A stretch of DNA of 64,000 nucleotides from Penium margaritaceum (taxonomy: Eukaryota; Streptophyta; Zygnematophyceae; Desmidiales; Peniaceae), in assembly GCA_023375785.1 (NCBI GenBank), contig SZWC01000567.1, positions 88,138 through 152,137 on the forward strand, in the 5' to 3' direction. The notes beneath the pieces are model-generated. The model ran no database searches. It had not been told where the DNA came from and was given only the letters and a program-made list of their open reading frames with translations. Numbering within the stretch: the stretch's first letter is position 1; each line of letters opens with the position of its first letter. The translations under genes and the position numbers were made by a program. Below are positions 12,106-26,278 of the stretch, piece after piece.

Positions 12106-12733
12106 TGTTGGAAATGGAATCTGACAAGACAAATCCCTCGAACATTATGTGATATCTAAATAACGGTTCAGGTCCCCGGCTGAACCAACTTAACCAACGG
12201 CTCTCGGAGACTACCTACTGAAGACAGAACGGTCAAGAGATCCCCTAATAAATTGACATGTGTGATCCACGCCCGGCTAGCGGAAAGAAGCCGTTGTTTC
12301 ACCTTTTTCTCCTGTTCTGTCCATTTATACCAAGGATGTTCATTCCATTGAGTTTAACCCAGTACAACTCTTTTTCATCTTCTTCGCCTTTGGTTCCGAA
12401 GCTTTGCTGCCGTATCTTCACTTTATTTGCCCATCGCTCACTCTGTTCTTGCAATCCACCCTCAGCTCAAGGCTCCTTTCTCCGTCATTCACAATACTTT
12501 TCTCAGGACTCATCAGCCCATCACCTTCACTCCACCTCGACTCTCTCTCATTGACTATCTATCTACCTTTCACCTCTACTCAGGGCGTCACTCCTCTTCA
12601 TGTTCCTGCGACCATCTCCTTGTGATGCCTTGCGCCTCTCTGCTTCTGTCATTCTGCTCACCTGCTTCCGCATGTCGCTCTGCTTTTGCCTGCTCCTGCT
12701 GTCTCCGTCTCTCCTTGCTTCAGTATTCTGACA
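12106..12733 (+). mobile_element. LTR (3' LTR, plus strand), 628 bp
   Basis: It starts TGTTGGAAATGG after a purine tract and ends TATTCTGACA. Its 3' half is homologous to the reverse complement of the LTRs at 216-922 and 15706-16332. Satellite B begins at once after it (ACAATAACAAACC, matching the satellite's ACAATGACCAACC), so the element was inserted in satellite B on this side. The left side of the same element abuts satellite A and no 5' LTR is seen, so the element is truncated or rearranged. Confidence 0.75.
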
Positions 12734-15700
12734 ACAATAACAAACCAGAGTAGGCATACGTCACTTAGCATAACCAAAGAACCTCACTATCTGTGGCCAA
12801 AGTTTTGGAAATACTAGTTATCAACTAGCAAGTAAAAAACCTTCAATAGGTATTGGCACAGTGTGGCTATCATACACAATGACCAACCAAAGTAGGCATA
12901 TGTCACTGACCATGGCCGAAGAATTTCACTATGTGCGGTGAATGTTGACAACTCATAACACAAGTCACAAATGGTACCAGGAAGAAACAATGGTTGGGGA
13001 ACACTAGGTATCGACTGGCAAGTACAAAGTCTTCAATAAGGAGTGGCACGGTGTGACCACCATGCACAATGACCAACCACAGTAGGCATACACCACTGAT
13101 CATGACCAAAGAAGTTTTCTATGTGTGGTCAATGTTGACAATATGAGTTGTTGATAACACAAGTCACAAATGGTCAGAGGGGGAAACAATGATTTGGGAC
13201 CACTTGTTATCGACTAGCAAGTACAAAAACCTGTAATAAGTAGTGGCATGGTCTGGATCCCATGCACAATGATCAACCAAAGAAGGCATTTGCCACTAAC
13301 TATGAACAAAGACTTCCATTATGTGTGGCCAACATTGACAACCCATAACACGCGTCACATATGATCAGACGGGGAAAGAATGGTTTAGAAACACTAGGTA
13401 TCACCTAGCAAGTACAGATACCTTCAATAAGTAGTGGCACGGTGTGGCTACCATGTACCATGACCAACCAAAGAATGCATGTGTCACTGACCATGACCAA
13501 AGAATTCCACTACACGTGGTCAACGTTTAAAACTCATAACACAATCTACAAATGGTCAGAAGGAAAAAAAATGGTTTGGGTACATGAGCTGTTGAATAGA
13601 AAGTACAAAGGCCTTCAATAAGCAATGGCACGGTGTGGCTACCATGTACAATGACCAACCAAAGTAGCCATATGTCACTGAAAATGACCAAAGACATCCT
13701 CTATTTGTGGTCAACGTTAACAATCCATAACACGAGTTATGGACGTTATCGTTATCCACTGCATGTGTCACTGACCATGACCAAAGAATTTCACTATGTG
13801 TGGTCCATGTTGAAAACTCACAACATGAGTGACCAATGGTCAGAGGGGGAAACAACGACTTAGGAATACTAGTTATCTACTAGCAAGATCAAAGACCTTG
13901 AATGAGTAATGGCACACTGTGGATACCATGCACAATGACCAACCAGATTAGGCGTATGTCACTGCTCATGATCAAAGAATTCCATGATGTGTGGTCACTG
14001 TTGACAACCCATAACACAAGTCACAAATGGTGAGAGGGGGAAACAATGATTTGGGAATACTATTCATCAACTAGTAAGTACAAAGAACTTCAATAAGTAG
14101 TTGCACGCTGTGGCTACCATGCACAATGACCGACCAAAATTAGGCATATGTTACTGACTATGACCAAAGAATTTCACTACAGGTGATTAACGTTGACAAC
14201 TCTCAATGCGAGTCACAAATGGTCTGAGGGGGGAAAAAGGTTTGGAAGTATGTTTTATTGGCTAGCAATGACCGTAAATAACTAGTGCCACGCTGTGGCT
14301 ACCATGCACAATGACCAACCAAAGTAGGCATATATCACTGTCCATGAAAGAAGAAATTCACTTTGTGTGGTCAACGTTGACCATACATGACACAAGTCAC
14401 AAATGGACAGAGGGTGAAACAATGAGTTGGGCATACTAGTTTCTGACTAGCAAGTACAAAGACCTTCAGTACGTAGTGGCACGGTGTGGCTACCACGCAT
14501 AATGACCAACCAAAGTAGGAATATGTCACTGATCATGACCAAAGACTTTCACTATTAGTGGTCAACGTTGAAAACTCATTATACGATTCACAAATGGTCA
14601 GAGGGAGAAACAACTATTTGGAAACTCTAAGTCTCGTCTAGCTAGTACAAAAACCTTCAGTAGGTAGTTGCAGAGTGTGGCTACCATGCACAATGACCAA
14701 CCAAAGTAGGCATGTATCACCGACCATGACCAAAGAATTTCACTTTGTGTGGTCAACGTTGACAACTCATATCACGAGTCAAAAATGGTCAGAGGAGGAA
14801 ACAATGTGTTGGGAATACTACGTGTTGTCTAGCAAGTACAAAGATCTTTAATACGTTGTGGCATGGTGTGGCTACCATGCACAATGACCAACCAAAGTAG
14901 GCATATGTCACTGACCAGACCAACAAATATCACTATGATGAGTCAACGTTCTCAACTCGTAACACGAGTCACAAATGGTAAGAGGAGGAAACAATGTGTT
15001 GGGAATGCTAGGTATTGTGTAGAAAGTACAAAGACCTTCAGTAAGCAGTGGCACATTGTTGCTACCATGCAAAATGACCAACCAAGGTAGGCATATGAAA
15101 CTGACCATGACCAAAAACTTCCACTGTGTGTGGTCAACGTTGACAATCCAGAATACAACTCACAAATGGTCAGAGGGGGAAACAATGGGTAAGGATTCCT
15201 ACTTATGGACTAGCAAATACAAAGACCTTCAATAAGTAGTGGCATAGTGTGGATACCATGCACAATGACCAACCAACTTAGGCATATGTCACCGACCACG
15301 ACCAAATAATTTCACTATGCGTGGTCAACGTTGTCAATGCATAGCACAAGTCACAGATGGTCAGAGGGGGAAACAATGTTTTGGGAATACTAGGTATTGA
15401 ATAGCAAGTACAAAGACCTTTAATAAGTAGTGGCACGCTGTGGCTACCATGCACAATGACCAACCAGAGTAGGAATATGTCATTGATCATGACCAAAGAA
15501 TTCCACTATGATGGGTCAATGTCGACAACCCATAGCATGAGTCACAAGTGGTCAGATGGGGAAACAATGGTTTGGACATACTAGTTATCAAGTAGTAAGT
15601 ACAAATACCTTCAATAAGTACTGGCACGCTGTGGCTACCATGCACAATGACCAACTAGATTAGGCACTCACAATGACCAACAAATTTCACTATGATGGGT

Positions 15701-16337
15701 CAACTTGTCAGAAGAATGCAGTGAGGGGAGATGGAAATGGCGGAAGCAAGCAGAAGCAAGGAGACATGCGGTAGCAGAATGACAGAAACAGGAAGACGCA
15801 AGACATTTTGGGGAGTTAGTCACAGAAGCTTGAAGAGAAGTGATGTCCCAAACAGAGGTGCCAGGGAGACAGATAGCCAGTGAGAGGAAGTTGAGGTGGA
15901 GTGAGGGTGATGGTCAGATGAGTGCTGAGCGAAGGATTGGGAATGACTGAGCAGGGAGGCGTGGGCTGAGAGTGGATAGCTAGAACATAATGAGCGATGA
16001 GCAAGCAGAGCAAATAGACAGTGATGAAGCTACGGAATCAAAGGCAAACAGGATGGAAAGACTGTTTTGGATTAAACCGAGATGAAATGAACATCCTCCG
16101 TATATACAGTAGAACACGGCAGAATAGAAGGAACAACGGCTTCTTTCCACTAGTCAGACACAGGCAATAGCTGTCACATTATTAGGGAATGACTTGACTT
16201 GTCGTTCCAACGGTCACATACTGGTCAATCCGTAAGTCAAGGTGGTTCGGTCTTGGACCTTGACCGTTATTGAGAAAATAGTTTTCTAACTACAGTTGTG
16301 CACTGAGTCAGGTTCTTGAGGAATTTTCAACACAACA
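15701..16337 (-). mobile_element. Solo LTR with 5-bp target duplication, minus strand
   Basis: The LTR spans 15706-16332 (627 bp), TGTCAGAAGA...TTTTCAACA on the plus strand. It is flanked by CAACT (15701-15705) and CAACA (16333-16337), one mismatch apart. Removing it leaves GGGTCAACATTGACAAC, a normal satellite B sequence, so insertion was into the GTCAAC/GTTGAC dyad of a monomer. No internal sequence is present, as expected after LTR-LTR recombination. It belongs to the family at 216-922 and 12106-12733. Open frames on its minus strand are not supported as genes. Confidence 0.85.
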
Positions 16338-16670
16338 TTGACAACTCATAATACAAGTCACAAATGGTCAGATGGGGAAATAATGGTTTGGGAATAATTG
16401 TTATTAACTAGCAAGTACAAACACCTTTGATAAGTAGTGGTACGATGTGGATACCATGTACANAATTCCACTATGATGGGTCAATGTCGACAACCCATAG
16501 CATGAGTCACAAGTGGTCAGATGGGGAAACAATGGTTTGGACATACTAGTTATCAAGTAGTAAGTACAAATACCTTCAATAAGTACTGGCACGCTGTGGC
16601 TACCATGCACAATGACCAACTAGATTAGGCACTCACAATGACCAACAAATTTCACTATGATGGGTCAACT

Positions 16671-17285
16671 TGTCAGAAGAATGCAGTGAGGGGAGATGGA
16701 AATGGCGGAAGCAAGCAGAAGCAAGGAGACATGCGGTAGCAGAATGACAGAAACAGGAAGACGCAAGACATTTTGGGGAGTTAGTCACAGAAGCTTGAAG
16801 AGAAGTGATGTCCCAAACAGAGGTGCCAGGGAGACAGATAGCCAGTGAGAGGAAGTTGAGGTGGAGTGAGGGTGATGGTCAGATGAGTGCTGAGCGAAGG
16901 ATTGGGAATGACTGAGCAGGGAGGCGTGGGCTGAGAGTGGATAGCTAGAACATAATGAGCGATGAGCAAGCAGAGCAAATAGACAGTGATGAAGCTACGG
17001 AACCAAAGGCAAACAGGATGGAAAGACTGTTTTGGGTTAAACCGAGATGAAATGAAACCGAGTAGAACACGGCAGAATAGAAGGAACAACGGCTTCTTTC
17101 CACTAGTCAGACACAGGCAATAGCTGTCACATTATTAGGGAATGACTTGACTTGTCGTTCCAACGGTCACATACTGGTCAATCCGTAAGTCAAGGTGGTT
17201 CGGTCTTGGACCTTGACCGTTATTGAGAAAATAGTTTTCTAACTACAGTTGTGCACTGAGTCAGGTTCTTGAGGAATTTTCAACA
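16671..17285 (-). mobile_element. Second copy of the solo LTR, 615 bp, after a single N
   Basis: The segment after the N at 16463 repeats 15500 onward, including the flanking satellite, both CAACT/CAACA target duplications and the LTR. The LTR copy is 12 bp shorter than that at 15706-16332 (16 bases between GAAATGAA and AGTAGAAC are replaced by ACCG) and has a few substitutions. This pattern fits two haplotypes or very similar loci placed in series better than an independent insertion. Confidence 0.8.
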
Positions 17286-17350
17286 CAACATTGACAACTC
17301 ATAATACAAGTCACAAATGGTCAGATGGGGAAATAATGGTTTGGGAATAN

Positions 17351-17860
17351 GTTTGAGAATACTAGTTATCTATCAGTAAGTACAAAGACCTTCAATAATT
17401 AGTGGCACTGTGTGGCTACCATGCACAATGACCAACCAAATAAGGCATAGGACACTGATTATAACCAAAGATATTCATTTTACATGGTAAACTTTGACAA
17501 CGCATACGAGTAAAAAGTAGTCAGAGGGAGAAACATTGGTTTAGAAATACTACTTATCTTCTAGCAAGTACAAGGATCTTCAATTAGTAGTGGCGCAGTG
17601 TGGCTACCATGCACAATGACCAACCAAAGTAGGCACATGTCACTTGTCATGACCAAAGTGTTTCGCCATGTGTGGTCACTGCTGAGAACTCATAACACAA
17701 GTTACAAATGGTCAGAGGTGGAAACAATGGTTTGGGAATACTAATGATTGACTACCAAGTACAAAGACCTTCAGTAAGTAGTGGCACGCTGTGTCTACCA
17801 TGCACAATGACCAACCAAACTAGGCGTGTGCCACTGACAATGACCTAAGAATTCCACTGT
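17351..17860 (+). repeat. Satellite B segment repeated at 19641-20150
   Basis: After the N at 17350 the bases match 19641 onward at an offset of 2290, including the shared unusual forms AGTAAAAAGTAGTCAGAGGG and GCGCAGTGTGGC. They diverge near the higher-order array that starts at 20047. Probably contig overlap or a haplotype copy. Confidence 0.75.
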
Positions 17861-20046
17861 GTGCGGTCAACATTGACAACTCATAACAAGAGTCACAAAT
17901 GGTCAGAGGGGGAAACAATGGTTTTAAAGTACTAGTTATCGAATAGCAAGTATAAACACCTTCAATACGTATTGGCACGTTGTGGCTACCATGAATAATG
18001 ACCAACATAACTAAGCATATGTCACTTATCAGGACCAAAAGAATTTTTCTATGTGTGGTCGACGTTGACAACTCATAACACGAGTCACACATGGTCAGAG
18101 GGGGAAACAATGGTTTTAAAGTACTAGTTATCGAATAGCAAGTATAAACACCTTCAATACGTATTGGCACGTTGTGGCTACCATGAATAATGACCAACAT
18201 AACTAAGCATATGTCACTTATCAGGACCAAAAGAATTTTTCTATGTGTGGTCGACGTTGACAACTCATAACACGAGTCACACATGGTCAGAGGGGGAAAC
18301 AATGATTTGGAAACCCTAGGTATGGAGCGGCAAGTACAAAGACCTTAAAAAAATAGTGGCAAAGTGTGGCTACCATGCAAAATGACCAACCAAGGTATGC
18401 ATATGTCACTGAACATGACAAAAGAGTTTCACTATGTCTGGTAAACGTTGACAACTCATAACACGAGTCACGAATGGTAAGAGGGGAAAAAATGATTTGG
18501 GAAAACAAGTTATCAACTAGTAAGTACAAAGACCTTCAATAAGCAGTGGCACTTTGTGGCTACCATGCACAATGAACAACCAAAGTAGGCATATGTCACT
18601 AACCATGACCAAAGAAGTTTACTGTGTGGTCAATATTGACAACTCATAACACGAGTCACAAATGGTCAGAGGGGGAAAAAATGGTTTTGGAATACTAGGT
18701 ATCTTCTAGTGAGTACAAAGACCAACAATAAGTAGTGGCACAATATGGCTACCATGCACAACGACCAACAAAACTAGGCATATGTCACTGATCATGACCA
18801 GAGAATTCCATAATGGGTAGTCAACGTTGACAACCCACAATACGAGTCACAAGTATTCGGAGGGGGGAACAATGGTTTGGGAATACTACGTATTGGCTAG
18901 CAAGTACAATCACCTTCAGTAAGTAGTGGCACGGTGTGGCTACCATGCACAATGACCAACCAAAGTAGGCACATGTCACTTACCACGACCAAATGTTTTC
19001 ACTACGTGTGGTCAACGATCACAACGCATGACACAAGTCACAAATGGACAGAGGGGGAAACAATGATTTGGGAACACTAGGTATCGTCTAGCAAATACAA
19101 AGACCTTCAATAAGTAGTGGCACACTGTGGCTACCAAGCACAATGACCAATCGAAGTATTCATGTGTCACTGAACATGACAAAACGAATTTGACTATGTG
19201 TGGTCATTGTTGACAACCCATAACACGATTCACAAATGGTAGGAGGGAGAAAGAATGATTTAGGAAACCTAGTTATCAACTAGCAAGTACAAGGACCTTC
19301 AATAAGTAGTGGTACGGTGTGGCTACCATGCATAATGACCAACCAAATTACGCATTTGTCACTTATCAGGACCAAAAGAATTTTTCTATGTGTGGTCAAC
19401 GTTGACAACTCATAACACGAGTCACACATGGTCAGAGGGGGAAAAAGTGGTTTGAGAATACTAGGTATCAAATAGCAAGTGCAAAGAAATCCAATAAGTA
19501 GTTGCACGATGTGGCTACCATGCACAATGACCAACCAAATAAGGCATTAGGGACTGATCATGACCAACATTGGCCACACATAGTTGTCAATGGTGACAAC
19601 TCATAACACGAGTTACAAATGGTCAGAGGTGGAAAAAATAGTTTGAGAATACTAGTTATCTATCAGTAAGTACAAAGACCTTCAATAATTAGTGGCACTG
19701 TGTGGCTACCATGCACAATGACCAACCAAATAAGGCATAGGACACTGATTATAACCAAAGATATTCATTTTACATGGTAAACTTTGACAACGCATACGAG
19801 TAAAAAGTAGTCAGAGGGAGAAACATTGGTTTAGAAATACTACTTATCTTCTAGCAAGTACAAGGATCTTCAATTAGTAGTGGCGCAGTGTGGCTACCAT
19901 GCACAATGACCAACCAAAGTAGGCACATGTCACTTGTCATGACCAAAGTGTTTCGCCATGTGTGGTCACTGCTGAGAACTCATAACACAAGTTACAAATG
20001 GTCAGAGGTGGAAACAATGGTTTGGGAATACTAATGATTGACTACC

Positions 20047-21868
20047 AAGTACAAAGACCTTCAGTAAGTCGTGGCACGCTGTGTCTACCATGCACGATGA
20101 CCAACCAAACTAGGCGTGTGCCACTGACAATGACCTAAGAATTCCACTGTGTGCGGTCAACATTGACAACTCGTACTACGAGTCACAAATGGTAAGATCA
20201 GAAAACAATTATTTAGGAATACTAATTATCAAATAGCAAGTGAAAAGACCTTCAATACGTAGTGGCACGGTGTAGCTACCATGCACAATGACCGACCAAA
20301 ATTAGGCATATGTTACTGACTATGACCAAAGAATTTCACTACAGGTGATTAACGTTGACAACTCTCAATGCGAGTCACAAATGGTCTCAGGAGGAAAAAG
20401 GCTTTGGAAGTAGTTTTAATCGACTAGCAAGTACAAAGACCTTCAGTAAGTCGTGGCACGCTGTGTCTACCATGCACGATGACCAACCAAACTAGGCGTG
20501 TGCCACTGACAATGACCTAAGAATTCCACTGTGTGCGGTCAACATTGACAACTCGTACTACGAGTCACAAATGGTAAGATCAGAAAACAATTATTTAGGA
20601 ATACTAATTATCAAATAGCAAGTGAAAAGACCTTCAATACGTAGTGGCACGGTGTAGCTACCATGCACAATGACCGACCAAAATTAGGCATATGTTACTG
20701 ACTATGACCAAAGAATTTCACTACAGGTGATTAACGTTGACAACTCTCAATGCGAGTCACAAATGGTCTCAGGAGGAAAAAGGCTTTGGAAGTAGTTTTA
20801 ATCGACTAGCAAGTACAAAGACCTTCAGTAAGTCGTGGCACGCTGTGTCTACCATGCACGATGACCAACCAAACTAGGCGTGTGCCACTGACAATGACCT
20901 AAGAATTCCACTGTGTGCGGTCAACATTGACAACTCGTACTACGAGTCACAAATGGTAAGATCAGAAAACAATTATTTAGGAATACTAATTATCAAATAG
21001 CAAGTGAAAAGACCTTCAATACGTAGTGGCACGGTGTAGCTACCATGCACAATGACCGACCAAAATTAGGCATATGTTACTGACTATGACCAAAGAATTT
21101 CACTACAGGTGATTAACGTTGACAACTCTCAATGCGAGTCACAAATGGTCTCAGGAGGAAAAAGGCTTTGGAAGTAGTTTTAATCGACTAGCAAGTACAA
21201 AGACCTTCAGTAAGTCGTGGCACGCTGTGTCTACCATGCACGATGACCAACCAAACTAGGCGTGTGCCACTGACAATGACCTAAGAATTCCACTGTGTGC
21301 GGTCAACATTGACAACTCGTACTACGAGTCACAAATGGTAAGATCAGAAAACAATTATTTAGGAATACTAATTATCAAATAGCAAGTGAAAAGACCTTCA
21401 ATACGTAGTGGCACGGTGTAGCTACCATGCACAATGACCGACCAAAATTAGGCATATGTTACTGACTATGACCAAAGAATTTCACTACAGGTGATTAACG
21501 TTGACAACTCTCAATGCGAGTCACAAATGGTCTCAGGAGGAAAAAGGCTTTGGAAGTAGTTTTAATCGACTAGCAAGTACAAAGACCTTCAGTAAGTCGT
21601 GGCACGCTGTGTCTACCATGCACGATGACCAACCAAACTAGGCGTGTGCCACTGACAATGACCTAAGAATTCCACTGTGTGCGGTCAACATTGACAACTC
21701 GTACTACGAGTCACAAATGGTAAGATCAGAAAACAATTATTTAGGAATACTAATTATCAAATAGCAAGTGAAAAGACCTTCAATACGTAGTGGCACGGTG
21801 TAGCTACCATGCACAATGACCGACCAAAATTAGGCATATGTTACTGACTATGACCAAAGAATTTCACT
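20047..21868 (+). repeat. Higher-order repeat 1 in satellite B: 382-bp unit, about 4.8 copies
   Basis: The landmark GTCGTGGCACGCTGTG recurs at 20068, 20450, 20832, 21214 and 21596, each exactly 382 bases apart. Each unit is two diverged monomers (one with GCACGATGACC, the other with ATGACCGACC), and I saw no differences between copies by eye. This marks a recent homogenisation of a two-monomer block within otherwise divergent monomers. Confidence 0.92.
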
Positions 21869-22812
21869 ACGTGTGGTCAGCGTTGACATCGCATTTTACA
21901 TGTCACAAATAGATCACAGGGGCAAACAATGGCTTAAAAATACTAGTTATTGACTAGTGAGTACAAAGACCTTCAATATGATGAAGTACAGTGTGGCTAC
22001 CATGCACAATGACCAACCAAGGTAGGCATATGTCAAAGACCATGACCACATAGTATCACTATGGGGGGCCAACGGTCACAACTGATAACAGGAGTCACAA
22101 ATGGTCAGAGGGGGACACAATGGTTTGGGAATACGAGTTATCAACCAGTAAGTACAAAGAACTTCAATAAGTAGTGGCACGGTGTGGCCACCATGCACAA
22201 AAACCAACCAAGGCAGGCGTATGTTACTGACCATGACCAAATAATTCCAGTATGTGCAGTCAATGTTGACAACTCATAACACGAGTCACAAATGGTCAGA
22301 AGGGGAAACAATGGTTTGGAAATACTAGTTATCAACTAGTAACTACAAAGCCCTTCAATAAGTAGTGGCATGGTGGGACTACCATGCACAATGACCAACC
22401 AAAGTAGGCATATGCCACTAACCATAACCAAAGAATTATACTATGATGGGTCAACATTGACAACTCAAAATACGGGTCACAAATGGTCGGAGGGGGAAAC
22501 AATGATTTGGGAACACTAGTTCTCAACTAGCTAGTACAAAGACCTTCACGTGGTAGTTGCAAGGTCTGGCTACCATGCAGAATGACCAACCAAAGTAGGC
22601 ATATGTCCAGGACCATGACCTTAGAATGTCACCATCCGTGGTCAACGTTGAGAACCCATAAAACGAGTCACAAACGGTTTGAGAGGGGAACCATGGTTTG
22701 GGAATACTAGTTATCAACTAGCAAGTACAAAGGTCTTCAGCAAGTAGTGGCACGCGGTGGCTACCATCCACGACGACCAACTAAAGTAGGCATATGTCAC
22801 TTATTTTGACCN

Positions 22813-23760
22813 GAACTCATAACACAAGTTACAAATGGTCAGAGGTGGAAACAATGGTTTGGGAATACTAATGATTGACTACCAAGTACAAAGACCTTCA
22901 GTAAGTAGTGGCACGCTGTGTCTACCATGCACAATGACCAACCAAACTAGGCGTGTGCCACTGACAATGACCTAAGAATTCCACTGTGTGCGGTCAACAT
23001 TGACAACTCATAACAAGAGTCACAAATGGTCAGAGGGGAAAACAATGGTTTGAAAACACTAGGTATCGTTTAGCAAGCACAAAACCTTCAATACATTGTG
23101 GCACAGGGTGGCTACCGTGCATAATGACCAGCCAGAATATGCATATGTCACTGACCATGACCAAAGCATTTCACTATGGGTGGCCAATGTTGACAACTCG
23201 TAAAACCAGTCACAAATGGTAAGATCAGAAAACAATTATNAGGTCTGGCTACCATGCAGAATGACCAACCAAAGTAGGCATATGTCCAGGACCATGACCT
23301 TAGAATGTCACCATCCGTGGTCAACGTTGAGAACCCATAAAACGAGTCACAAACGGTTTGAGAGGGGAACCATGGTTTGGGAATACTAGTTATCAACTAG
23401 CAAGTACAAAGGTCTTCAGCAAGTAGTGGCACGCGGTGGCTACCATCCACGACGACCAACTAAAGTAGGCATATGTCACTTATTTTGACCAAAGAATGTC
23501 ACTGTCTGTGGTCAACGTTGACAACTCATAATAGGAGTCACAAATGGTCAGAGGGGAAAACAATGGTTTGAAAACACTAGGTATCGTTTAGCAAGCACAA
23601 AACCTTCAATACATTGTGGCACAGGGTGGCTACCGTGCATAATGACCAGCCAGAATATGCATATGTCACTGACCATGACCAAAGCATTTCACTATGGGTG
23701 GCCAATGTTGACAACTCGTAAAACCAGGCACAAATGGTAAGATCAGAAAACAATTATTTA
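22813..23760 (+). repeat. Satellite B stretch rearranged around Ns at 22812 and 23240
   Basis: Bases after 22812 match 17674 onward (GAACTCATAACACAAGTTAC). Bases after 23240 match 22564 onward (AGGTCTGGCTACCATGCAGA) and then continue beyond the earlier break. The monomers at about 23030-23239 recur at 23540-23760. Contig-end overlap is the simplest reading. Confidence 0.75.
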
Positions 23761-24483
23761 GGAATACTAATTATCAAATAGCAAGTGAAAAGACCTTCAA
23801 TACGTAGTGGCACGGTGTAGCTACCATGCACAATGACCAACCAATGTGGGCATATGTAACTGACCATGACCAAACAATTCCACTATGTATGGTAAACGTG
23901 CATAACCCATAACACGAGTCACAAATGGTCAGAGGGAGAAACAATGGCTTGGAAATAGTAGTTATCAACTAGCAAGTACAAAGAACTTTCTTTACGTAGT
24001 GGCACGGTTTGGCTACCATGCACAATGACCATCCAAAGTAGGCATATGTCTCTGACCATGATAAAATAATTTCAATATGATGGGTCAACGTTCACAACTC
24101 ATGATACTAGTCAAAAATGGTCAGAGGGGGAAACAAGGGTTTGGCAACACTAGTTGTCAACTAGAAATTACAACGACCTTCAATAAGTAGTTGCATGGTG
24201 TGGCTACCATGCACAATGACCAACCAAAGTAGCCATATGTCACTTACCATGACCAAAGAGTTCCATTGTGTGTGGTCAATGTTAGCAACTCATAATACAA
24301 GTCACGAATGTTTGGAGGGAGAAACAATGGTTTGGAAAAACTAGTTATTGAATACAAAGTACAAAAACCTTTGAGAAGTAGTGGCACGGTGTTTCTACCA
24401 TGCACAATGACCAACCAATGTGGGCATATGTAACTGACCATGACCAAACAATTCCACTATGTATGGTAAACGTGCATAACCCA

Positions 24484-25843
24484 TAACACGAGTCACAAAT
24501 GGTCAGAAGGGGAAACAATGGTTTGGGAAAACTAGTTATTAACTGGCAAGTACAAAGACCTTCAATAAGTAGTGGTACGGTGTGGCTACCACACACAACG
24601 ACCAACCAAAGTAGGCGTATGTCACTGACCATGACCATAGAATTCTATTGTGTGTGGTCAACATTGACAACTCGTACTACGAGTCACAAATGGTCAGAGG
24701 GGGTAACAATGGTTTGGAACACTAGGTGTTAACTAGCAAGTACGAAGATATTCAACAAGTAATGGCATGGTGTGGCTACTATGCACATTGACCAACCAAA
24801 GTAGGCAAATGTCACTGACTATGACTAAAGAATTTCACTGTGATGGGTCAACGATGACAGCTCATAACACGAGTCACAAATGGTCAGAAGGGGAAACAAT
24901 GGTTTGGGAAAACTAGTTATTAACTGGCAAGTACAAAGACCTTCAATAAGTAGTGGTACGGTGTGGCTACCACACACAACGACCAACCAAAGTAGGCGTA
25001 TGTCACTGACCATGACCATAGAATTCTATTGTGTGTGGTCAACATTGACAACTCGTACTACGAGTCACAAATGGTCAGAGGGGGTAACAATGGTTTGGAA
25101 CACTAGGTGTTAACTAGCAAGTACGAAGATATTCAACAAGTAATGGCATGGTGTGGCTACTATGCACATTGACCAACCAAAGTAGGCAAATGTCACTGAC
25201 TATGACTAAAGAATTTCACTGTGATGGGTCAACGATGACAGCTCATAACACGAGTCACAAATGGTCAGAAGGGGAAACAATGGTTTGGGAAAACTAGTTA
25301 TTAACTGGCAAGTACAAAGACCTTCAATAAGTAGTGGTACGGTGTGGCTACCACACACAACGACCAACCAAAGTAGGCGTATGTCACTGACCATGACCAT
25401 AGAATTCTATTGTGTGTGGTCAACATTGACAACTCGTACTACGAGTCACAAATGGTCAGAGGGGGTAACAATGGTTTGGAACACTAGGTGTTAACTAGCA
25501 AGTACGAAGATATTCAACAAGTAATGGCATGGTGTGGCTACTATGCACATTGACCAACCAAAGTAGGCAAATGTCACTGACTATGACTAAAGAATTTCAC
25601 TGTGATGGGTCAACGATGACAGCTCATAACACGAGTCACAAATGGTCAGAAGGGGAAACAATGGTTTGGGAAAACTAGTTATTAACTGGCAAGTACAAAG
25701 ACCTTCAATAAGTAGTGGTACGGTGTGGCTACCACACACAACGACCAACCAAAGTAGGCGTATGTCACTGACCATGACCATAGAATTCTATTGTGTGTGG
25801 TCAACATTGACAACTCGTACTACGAGTCACAAATGGTCAGAGG
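24484..25843 (+). repeat. Higher-order repeat 2 in satellite B: 381-bp unit, about 3.6 copies
   Basis: The landmark ATGGTCAGAAGGGGAAACAA recurs at 24499, 24880, 25261 and 25642, exactly 381 bases apart. The two monomers of the unit are distinct (one with CCACACACAACGACC, the other with CTATGCACATTGACC) and copies look identical. Single relatives of each monomer lie at 28357-28547 and 29509-29702, so the block or its parents spread locally. Confidence 0.92.
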
Positions 25844-26278
25844 GAGAAACAATGGCTTGGAAATAGTAGTTATCAACTAGCAAGTACAAAGGTCTTCAGC
25901 GAGTAGTGGCACGCGGTGGCTACCATCCACGACGACCAGCTAAAGTAGGCATATGTCACTTATTTTGACCAAAGAATGTCACTGTCTGTGGTCAACGTTG
26001 ACAACTCATAATAGGAGTCACAAATGGTCAAAAGGAGAAAAAATGGTTTGGAATACTAGTATAAACTAGCAAGTGAAAAGGCCTTTTCAATAAGCAATGG
26101 TACGGTGTGGCTACCATGCACCATGACCAAGCAGAGTAGGCATATATCACTGACCATGACCAAAGAGTTCCACTATGTGTGGCCAACGTTGACAACTCAT
26201 AACACAAGTCACAAATGGTAAGATGGAAGAAAAATGGTTTGAAAACACTAGGTATTATATAGCATGTACAAAGACCTT

